Part shown: positions 1-5,458 of the stretch, piece after piece
Position numbering within the stretch: the stretch's first letter is position 1
How the letters are laid out: the number at the start of each line of letters is the position of its first letter
NCBI GenBank assembly: GCA_014380825.1
Contig: JACMJD010000610.1
Location: 1 to 5,458, forward strand
Reading direction: 5' to 3'
Source of the DNA: Phycisphaerae bacterium
Lineage (GTDB): Bacteria > Planctomycetota > Phycisphaerae > Tepidisphaerales > Tepidisphaeraceae
Length of the DNA stretch: 5,458 nt
The notes under the pieces: model-generated
What the model was told of the DNA's origin: nothing
The model's input: only the letters and a program-made list of their open reading frames with translations
Database searches by the model: none
Made by a program: the position numbers and the translations under genes

Positions 1-1631
1 CCACTTCACACACCGTCATCCTCGCGCGCTCGATGAACGTGCCGACGCTCGTCGGAGTTCAGGAAGCATCGGCCAGGCTTCAAGCCGGGCAGGAGATCAT
101 CGTCGATGCGAATCTCGGGATCGTGATTCCTCACGTGACCGAGCCGCTGCGCCGTTTTTACGAACAGGAACTGCGCACGCTCGGCGCGATGCACGCACGG
201 CTGAATTGCGCCGGTGAAGCAGCGACGACGGTCGATGGCCTCGATCTGGAAATCGCCGCCAACGTCGGGTCGGCTGAAGAAGTGTCCGCCGCGATGGAGC
301 GCGGCGCGGACGGAATCGGCCTGTTCCGCACCGAGATGCTGTTCATGGATCGCGACACGCCGCCCCGCGAAGAAGAGCAGTACGAAGTTTACAGCGAGGC
401 CGCCCGCGCGGCGCGCGGGGCGCCGCTGATCATCCGCCTGCTCGACATCGGCGGCGACAAGCCGGCGCCGTACCTGAAGTTTCCGGCCGAGGCGAATCCG
501 TTCCTCGGTTATCGCGGCGTGCGGATTTACGCAGAGCATCGTGATCTGCTCCGCGCGCAGTTTCGCGCGATCCTGCGGGCAAGCGTGTCGGGCGACGTGC
601 GCATCCTCGTGCCGATGATCTGCTGCGTCGAAGAATTTCAGGAAGTCCGAAAGGTTGCCGATGAGCTGCGCGACGAGCTGGCGGCGCAGGGCGTGGCGAT
701 GGGCGATGTGCAGATCGGCGCGATGCTCGAGGTGCCATCGTGCGCGTTCCAAATGGAAGAGCTGTGCGACGAGGCTGATTTCTTCAGCATCGGCAGCAAC
801 GATCTGACGCAATATTTCCTGGCGGCCGACCGCGATAACGCGAAGGTGTCGGGCATTTACAGTTGGGCGCATCCGTCGTTTCTGCGATTGCTGAAACAGA
901 TCGTCGACGTCGCTCACGAGCGTGGCCGCTGGATCGGTCTGTGCGGTGAGATGGCCGACAGCTCCGCGGCGCTGCCGATCCTGATCGCGCTGGGGTTGGA
1001 CGAGATCAGCCTCGCCTCGCCCAGAATCCCGGCGGTGCGTCGCGCGGTTTGCAATTCACAGTTCAGCAGTTGCTTACAGGTGTTCAAGCAGGCGTTGGAA
1101 TGTCACACGCGGGCCGAAGTTGAAGAATTGTTGCGTGATTTCGCGCCGGTTGATCGCGATCTACCGCTGCTCGCGCCGGACTTGATGCTCGAATCGACTG
1201 CGACGAGCAAAGCCGAAGCGATCAAAGAAATGACCGATGCGCTGTGGCTCGCTGGTCGCGCGAACTCGCCGCACCTGGTGGAAGAAGCGGTGTGGCAACG
1301 TGAAGACATATACTCAACCGGTTTCGGTTTCGGGTTCGCGCTGCCGCATTGTAAATCTGAACAGATGACCGCGAATTCGATCGTCGTCGCGAAATTGGCG
1401 ACACCGGTGGCGTGGGGCTCGACCGATCAGCAGCCGGTGGATGTGATTTTCCTGGTGGCGATGCGCGCCAGCAGCTACGGCAAGGAACACATGCGGGTGT
1501 TCGCGCAGCTCTCGCGAATGGTGATGCGCGAAGAGTTCCGCGATCGCGTCCGCGAGATTGCGGACGCGCAGGAGCTGATACAGTTCCTGAAGCAAAGCCT
1601 GAGCCCCGGCGCGCCGGCGCCGGCGAAATAA
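1..1631 (+). CDS. ptsI: PEP-protein phosphotransferase (PTS Enzyme I) fused to C-terminal EIIA domain, 5' partial
   Basis: Enzyme I autophosphorylates from phosphoenolpyruvate and passes the phosphate to HPr in the cytoplasm; the fused EIIA domain accepts phosphate from HPr. The open frame runs to the left edge: the first full codon is at 3 and opens with TSHTVILARS, the family's phospho-histidine motif, with His at 9-11. The ATG at 33 is therefore internal, not the start. Counting from the codon at 3 (542 visible residues), the PEP-binding barrel is intact: Arg109 (GLFRTE), Arg145 (IIRLLDIGGDK), Glu243 (GAMLEVPS), Asn266/Asp267 (SIGSNDLTQY), Arg277 (AADRDN) and catalytic Cys314 (LCGEMAD). 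A short linker leads to a fructose/Ntr-type EIIA domain, about residues 393-535, with active His449 in GFALPHC. The tail SPGAPAPAK is low-complexity; the stop is TAA at 1629-1631. Domain order resembles the C-terminal part of HPr-EI-EIIA multiphosphoryl transfer proteins such as FryA. The missing N-terminus may hold HPr or a sensor domain. The symbol ptsP is also used for this family. Confidence 0.95.
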   Translation, partial: TSHTVILARSMNVPTLVGVQEASARLQAGQEIIVDANLGIVIPHVTEPLRRFYEQELRTLGAMHARLNCAGEAATTVDGLDLEIAANVGSAEEVSAAMERGADGIGLFRTEMLFMDRDTPPREEEQYEVYSEAARAARGAPLIIRLLDIGGDKPAPYLKFPAEANPFLGYRGVRIYAEHRDLLRAQFRAILRASVSGDVRILVPMICCVEEFQEVRKVADELRDELAAQGVAMGDVQIGAMLEVPSCAFQMEELCDEADFFSIGSNDLTQYFLAADRDNAKVSGIYSWAHPSFLRLLKQIVDVAHERGRWIGLCGEMADSSAALPILIALGLDEISLASPRIPAVRRAVCNSQFSSCLQVFKQALECHTRAEVEELLRDFAPVDRDLPLLAPDLMLESTATSKAEAIKEMTDALWLAGRANSPHLVEEAVWQREDIYSTGFGFGFALPHCKSEQMTANSIVVAKLATPVAWGSTDQQPVDVIFLVAMRASSYGKEHMRVFAQLSRMVMREEFRDRVREIADAQELIQFLKQSLSPGAPAPAK

Positions 1632-1645
1632 GCTGATGCAAAACA

Positions 1646-1725
1646 ATGTCATCCTGAGGTAGTCCGAAGGATCTAGCTGAATCCAGCAAGCCGGCCAGAT
1701 GCTTCGGAATACCTTAGCATGACAT
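1646..1725. repeat. Imperfect inverted repeat (29-base arms, 22-base loop), probable dispersed palindromic element
   Basis: The left arm 1646-1674 starts ATGTCATCCTGAGG and ends CCGAAGGATCT. The right arm 1697-1725 starts AGATGCTTCGG and ends GCATGACAT. The reverse complement of the right arm matches the left arm at 25 of 29 positions, with no gaps. The 22-base loop (1675-1696) contains a further small stem, GCTG/CAGC, around AATC. It lies 14 bases after the stop of the Enzyme I gene and 30 bases before the start of the mannosidase gene. No T-tract follows, so it is not a standard intrinsic terminator, though as RNA it could still form a strong hairpin that protects or attenuates transcripts. 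From memory, TGTCATCCTGAG...GAAGGATCT is a common dispersed palindrome in several soil bacterial genomes. That it is a member of such a family here, and mobile, is inference; only one copy is in view. Confidence 0.75.
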
Positions 1726-1739
1726 CGCTGTATTGAATC

Positions 1740-1743
1740 AGGA
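1740..1743 (+). promoter_or_regulatory. Candidate ribosome binding site (AGGA) for the alpha-mannosidase gene
   Basis: AGGA at 1740-1743 lies 12 bases before the ATG at 1756, a somewhat long spacing, so this is a weak call. It is the best purine-rich match upstream. The in-frame TGA at 1720-1722 limits how far upstream the gene can start, and the next in-frame ATG (1768) has no better site. The ATG at 1756 also leaves a well-formed signal peptide. No convincing -35/-10 pair was found between the palindrome and this site. Confidence 0.4.
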
Positions 1744-1755
1744 CGACAATCCAAA

Positions 1756-4700
1756 ATGAGTTCAACAATGCACTACTCCCGACACGTCGCGTTCATCCTG
1801 GTCTTCGCGAGCTTCAATGTAGCATTCGCGCAAACCACCGCGCCCTCCACGCGCCCCGTTCGTCCCGATCCGCATCAGCCGATCGATCTTTCCAAAAACA
1901 AAACCCTCTACGTCGTCGGCTACGCGCACCTCGACACTCAATGGCGCTGGGCGTATCCGCTGGTGATTCGGGAATACATCCCGAACACGATGCGGCACAA
2001 CTTCGCGTTCTTCGAGAAATATCCGAACTACATCTTCAACTTCAGCGGCTCGCGGCGCTACGAGATGATGAAGGAGTATTACCCGAAGGATTACGAGAAG
2101 TTGAAGGAGTACGTCGCCAAGGGCCGGTGGTTTGTGTGCGGCAGTTCGGTGGATGAGAACGACGCGATCGTCCCATCAAGCGAATCGCAGATCAGGCAGG
2201 TGCTGTATGGGAATCGATTCGCGCGAATGGAATTCGGCAAGGAGAGCGCCGAATACATGCTGCCGGATTGCTTCGGATTCCCGGCATCGCTGCCGACGAT
2301 TTTGGCGCATTGCGGGATCAACGGATTCAGCACGCAGAAGCTGACGTGGGGATCGGCCGTGGGCGTGCCGTTCAAGGTGGGCGTGTGGGAAGGCGTGGAC
2401 GGCTCGAGCGTGATCGCCGCGCTGGATCCCGGTTCATACGCGGCCAGCGTCAAGGAAGATCTCAGCTTGAGCGAAAGCTGGCTGAAGCGCATCGACAACA
2501 CCGGCGAGAAAAGCGGCGCGTACGTCGACTACCACTATTACGGCACCGGCGATCGCGGCGGCGCGCCGGAAGATTCGGCGATCGACTGGGTCGAAAAAAG
2601 CGTGGCCGGCGCGGGGCCGTTGAACATCGTGTCATCGAACGCCGAGAAGATGTTTCTTGACATCACATCAGATCAGCGTGCGAAGCTTCCGCGTTACAAG
2701 GGCGAACTTTTGCTGACCCAACACTCCGCCGGCGCGATCAATTCGCAGGCGTACATGAAGCGCTGGAACCGCAAGAACGAATTGCTCGCGGATGCTGCCG
2801 AGCGCGCGAGCGTCGCGGCAAGCTGGTTGGGTGGGATGACGTATCCGAGCAAAACGCTCTACGACGCGTGGGTGCTGGTGCTGGGCTCGCAGATGCACGA
2901 CATGCTGCCCGGCACGAGCTTGCCGAAATGCTACGAGTATTGCTGGAACGACGAACTGCTCGCGCTGAACCAATTCGCATCGGTCACGCAAACCGCTGTG
3001 GGCGCGATCGCGAGTCAGATGGATACGCAATCGCAAGGCGTGCCATTGGTCGTTTACAACCCGCTGTCGATCGAACGCGAGGATGTTGTTGAAGCCACGG
3101 TTAACGTTAGTGGCCCGATCGGCGTGTCTGGACCCGATGGAAAAGAAGTCCCGTGGCAATCGCTCGGACAGCGTCGAATTGCGTTCCTCGCGAAAGTTCC
3201 ATCCGTCGGATTCGCAGTGTTCGACGTCCGCTTGGCCGACGATAAGTCGAAGTCGGAGCTGAAGGTCACCGACCGATCACTCGAGAACGCGCGATTCCGC
3301 GTGACGCTCAGCGACGCTGGCGATATCGCGTCGATCTTCGACAAACAGAACAACCGCGAAGCTTTGAGCGCGCCGGCACGATTGGCGTTCCTGTACGAAA
3401 ATCCCTCGCAATTCCCGGCGTGGAACATGGATTGGAACGATCGCAAGAACCCGCCGCGCTCGTACGTCACGGGGCCGGCGAAGTTTCGCATGGTGGAAAT
3501 GGGGCCGGTGCGGGTGACGCTGGAAGTGACGCGCGAGTCGGAAGGCTCGCGATTCGTGCAGCGGATCAGTTTGTCATCCGGCGCGGCCGCCGATCGCGTG
3601 AACGTCTCGAACACCATCGACTGGCAGACGCGCGAGCGAAGCCTTAAGGCGACATTTCCGCTCGCGGTTTCGAATTCCAGAGCGACGTATCAGATCAGTG
3701 TCGGCGCGCTTGAGCGCGGCAACAATGACCCGAAGAAATACGAAGTCCCACAGCACCATTGGTTCGATCTGACCTCCGCCGACGGAAAATACGGTGTCGC
3801 GGTGTTGAACGACAGCAAATACGGATCGGACAAACCCACTGACAACGAGCTGCGACTGACGCTCATCTACACGCCCGGCACGCGCGGCGGGTATCGCGAT
3901 CAGGGCACGCAGGACATTGGCCGGCACCAGATCGATTATGCGATCGCGCCGCACGCCGGCGATTGGCGCGATGGGAAAGTGCAGTGGAACGCCGCGCGAT
4001 TCAACCAGCCGTTGATGGCATTTCAATCACCGGCTCACCCGGGCGCGCTGGGCAAAACGTTTTCGCTGCTGAAGGTGAGCAGCGATCAAGCTTGCGTCGA
4101 TGCGATCAAGAAGGCGGAAGATAGCGACGAGATCGTCGTGCGGTTGAAGGAACTGTCGGGCAAGCCGGTTGAGAATGTTCGCATCACGAGCGCGTCGCCG
4201 ATCGCATCCGCGCGCGAAGTGAACGGCCAGGAAAAGGAGATTGCTGCGGCGAAGTTAGTTGACGGCGCGATCGTCACGGAGATGAAGCCGTATCAGCTTC
4301 GCGCGTTCGCGATCAAGCTGAATCCCGCGGCAGCGAAAGTTTCGCCGCCGCCGATGCAGTCGATCGCGCTGCCGTTTAACGTGGATGCGATGAGCACGGA
4401 TGACAACCGGGTTGACGGTGCGTTCGATTCCGGCGGTCGCACGTATCCGGCCGAGCAAATGCCGGCGAAGATCATTAGCGAAGGGATCGAATTCTCCACG
4501 GGCTCAAAGGCGGATGGTCAGAACAATGCGGTGATCTGCAAGGGGCAAACGATCCAACTCCCCGGCGGATTCAATCGTGTCTACCTGCTCGCCTCCGCGA
4601 TTGACGGCGATCAAACCGCGACGTTCAAGATCGGCGAGCGATCGATCACGCAGCAGATCCAGGAGTGGGGCGGTTACATCGGCCAGTGGGACAATCGCCT

Positions 4701-5458
4701 GTGGAGCAAGCAGACGCCCGAGACGGCGACCGAAGTTGAAGGCGAATGGTCCGGCCTGGCGCCGGGTTACGTGAAGCGCGACACCGTCGCTTGGTTCTGT
4801 TCGCACCGGCACCATCCGCAGGACGGCAACGAGTTTTATCAATACAGCTATCTGTTCAAGTATGGATTTGACATACCGAGCGGCGCGACGTCGATCACGC
4901 TGCCGGACAACGACAAGGTGCGCGTGTTCGCGATCACGGTCGCCAGCGGAACGACCGATGCGACGATCGCGGCGCATCCGTTGTACGACACGCTGAAGCA
5001 GCAGGAACCCGAATGGAATGTCGCGACGGTCACACCGCCAGGTGGATCGTTCAACGACATGACGACCGTCACGCTCAACCACCCGTTGTATTGGACTGCC
5101 GGCGGACTGCGTTACACGATCGACGGCACCGAGCCAACGATGGAATCACCTCAGTATGTACAGCCGATCCAGCTCTCTAGCAGCGCGCAGGTGCGCGTGA
5201 AGCAGTTCGATGAATCAGGACAAACCAACCAGGAACACGTTTCGTTTTTCGAAGTTAACGACACGACGCCCCCGCAGGTGAAATCGGTGACCGCGGTTGC
5301 GATGCTGCCGAACATGCGGATCGATTTTTCCGAGCCGGTGCGAAAAGCCGACGCGGAGAAGCCGCAGAACTACACGGTCTCCCCGACGAACGAGGTCAAG
5401 TCGGCGACGCTATCGGAAGATGGAACGAGCGTCGCGCTGACGCTCGCGAAACCGCCAA
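1756..5458 (+). CDS. Exported alpha-mannosidase, glycoside hydrolase family 38, multidomain, 3' partial
   Basis: The predicted enzyme removes alpha-linked mannose from glycans using a zinc-dependent retaining mechanism, outside the cytoplasm. The frame is open for 1234 codons, with no stop before the right edge. Residues 1-25 form a signal peptide (Arg9, hydrophobic 11-20, AFA cleavage site before Gln26). GH38 catalytic domain, about 52-310: YAHLDTQW gives zinc ligands His58 and Asp60; LPDCFGF gives nucleophile Asp171; WEGVDGS and the GDRGGAP motif (Asp266) follow. Middle helical domain, about 316-400: HSAGAINSQ...KRWNRKNE, then QMHDMLPGTS with zinc ligand His381. GH38 C-terminal beta domains, about 430-855: VVYNPLS, SIFDK and YAIAPHAGDW. 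Residues about 870-1075 form a beta-rich extension (IGQWDNR; SHRHHPQDGNEFYQYSYLF). Residues about 1091-1165 resemble the chitobiase/hexosaminidase C-terminal module (YTIDGTEPT). An SbsA-like Ig domain starts at DTTPP (1169) and is cut off. Start ATG 1756 was chosen over 1768 for the weak AGGA site. Family assignment is firm; the natural substrate and linkage are not evident. Confidence 0.93.
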   Translation, partial: MSSTMHYSRHVAFILVFASFNVAFAQTTAPSTRPVRPDPHQPIDLSKNKTLYVVGYAHLDTQWRWAYPLVIREYIPNTMRHNFAFFEKYPNYIFNFSGSRRYEMMKEYYPKDYEKLKEYVAKGRWFVCGSSVDENDAIVPSSESQIRQVLYGNRFARMEFGKESAEYMLPDCFGFPASLPTILAHCGINGFSTQKLTWGSAVGVPFKVGVWEGVDGSSVIAALDPGSYAASVKEDLSLSESWLKRIDNTGEKSGAYVDYHYYGTGDRGGAPEDSAIDWVEKSVAGAGPLNIVSSNAEKMFLDITSDQRAKLPRYKGELLLTQHSAGAINSQAYMKRWNRKNELLADAAERASVAASWLGGMTYPSKTLYDAWVLVLGSQMHDMLPGTSLPKCYEYCWNDELLALNQFASVTQTAVGAIASQMDTQSQGVPLVVYNPLSIEREDVVEATVNVSGPIGVSGPDGKEVPWQSLGQRRIAFLAKVPSVGFAVFDVRLADDKSKSELKVTDRSLENARFRVTLSDAGDIASIFDKQNNREALSAPARLAFLYENPSQFPAWNMDWNDRKNPPRSYVTGPAKFRMVEMGPVRVTLEVTRESEGSRFVQRISLSSGAAADRVNVSNTIDWQTRERSLKATFPLAVSNSRATYQISVGALERGNNDPKKYEVPQHHWFDLTSADGKYGVAVLNDSKYGSDKPTDNELRLTLIYTPGTRGGYRDQGTQDIGRHQIDYAIAPHAGDWRDGKVQWNAARFNQPLMAFQSPAHPGALGKTFSLLKVSSDQACVDAIKKAEDSDEIVVRLKELSGKPVENVRITSASPIASAREVNGQEKEIAAAKLVDGAIVTEMKPYQLRAFAIKLNPAAAKVSPPPMQSIALPFNVDAMSTDDNRVDGAFDSGGRTYPAEQMPAKIISEGIEFSTGSKADGQNNAVICKGQTIQLPGGFNRVYLLASAIDGDQTATFKIGERSITQQIQEWGGYIGQWDNRLWSKQTPETATEVEGEWSGLAPGYVKRDTVAWFCSHRHHPQDGNEFYQYSYLFKYGFDIPSGATSITLPDNDKVRVFAITVASGTTDATIAAHPLYDTLKQQEPEWNVATVTPPGGSFNDMTTVTLNHPLYWTAGGLRYTIDGTEPTMESPQYVQPIQLSSSAQVRVKQFDESGQTNQEHVSFFEVNDTTPPQVKSVTAVAMLPNMRIDFSEPVRKADAEKPQNYTVSPTNEVKSATLSEDGTSVALTLAKPP

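Noticed and set aside
33..35. ATG as the start of the Enzyme I gene
   Set aside because: The same frame is open to the left edge, and the codons before this ATG encode the TSHTVILARS phospho-histidine motif, so the true start is outside the window.
6..917. 303-codon open frame on the - strand
   Set aside because: It lies fully antisense to the conserved Enzyme I barrel, has an Arg/His/Ala-rich composition typical of shadow frames in high-G+C DNA, and shows no recognisable motif.
1646..1725. Intrinsic terminator of the Enzyme I gene
   Set aside because: The hairpin is long and imperfect, and no run of T follows either arm in the appropriate direction, so a rho-independent terminator is not supported.
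1708..1736. Sigma-70-type promoter for the mannosidase gene (TATTGA near 1731 as -10)
   Set aside because: No acceptable -35 hexamer is found at 16-18 bases upstream; TTAGCA at 1714 is only 11 bases away.
1222..1754. Two - strand open frames (1222-1689 and 1314-1754) covering the spacer
   Set aside because: Both overlap the EIIA domain antisense and run through the palindrome; their protein sequences are Arg-rich and without domain features.
2268..2660. 130-codon + strand open frame
   Set aside because: It is a shifted frame inside the GH38 catalytic domain; the frame starting at 1756 carries all the conserved motifs here without interruption.
3054..3617. 187-codon open frame on the - strand, with other - strand frames at 2668-3159, 3574-4026 and 4504-5082
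   Set aside because: All are antisense to the continuous mannosidase frame and show no recognisable domain, ribosome site or coherent composition.
1756..5458. Possible frameshift or pseudogene in the mannosidase gene, suggested by the lack of a closed long ORF
   Set aside because: Reading every codon from 1756 to the right edge shows no stop and an unbroken order of domains; the gene is simply cut by the window edge.

Overview
The window holds two genes on the + strand, each cut by a window edge, separated by a 124-base spacer that contains one long imperfect inverted repeat. There are no RNA genes, CRISPR arrays, transposases or integrases. G+C is high, and codons ending in G or C dominate both genes.

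Layout. (1) Positions 1-1631: the 3' part of a gene for phosphotransferase system Enzyme I, fused at its C-terminus to a fructose/nitrogen-type EIIA domain. The left edge falls just before the phospho-histidine motif, so the N-terminus (and possibly an HPr, GAF or other domain) is missing. (2) Positions 1632-1755: the spacer, with an 80-base hairpin-forming element (1646-1725) that looks like a dispersed palindromic repeat. (3) Positions 1756-5458: the start and at least 1234 codons of a very large exported alpha-mannosidase of glycoside hydrolase family 38. It has a signal peptide, the complete catalytic core, a GH38-associated beta-rich extension, a chitobiase/hexosaminidase C-terminal-type module, and the start of an SbsA-like Ig domain that runs off the right edge. 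This is the main gene of the window. It has no stop codon in the window, so a search for closed ORFs can miss it and show only shadow frames there.

Organism. A free-living Gram-negative-type bacterium rich in polysaccharide-degrading enzymes fits best, for example Planctomycetota (Phycisphaerae-like), Acidobacteriota or Verrucomicrobiota. The basis is the EI-EIIA fusion, the large secreted GH38 with Ig-like tail modules, the high G+C and the TGTCATCCTGAG-type palindrome. This is an inference with low confidence at phylum level.

How the genes relate. The EI-EIIA protein would act in the cytoplasm, taking phosphate from PEP and passing it through HPr to its own or another EIIA, for sugar uptake or regulation. 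The mannosidase would act outside the cytoplasmic membrane, trimming alpha-mannosides from glycans. The 124-base gap with a strong hairpin argues against tight co-transcription, so a functional link is possible but not shown. I see no clear evidence of a previously undescribed system. The items most worth a second look are the intergenic palindrome and the modular, divergent GH38 enzyme.
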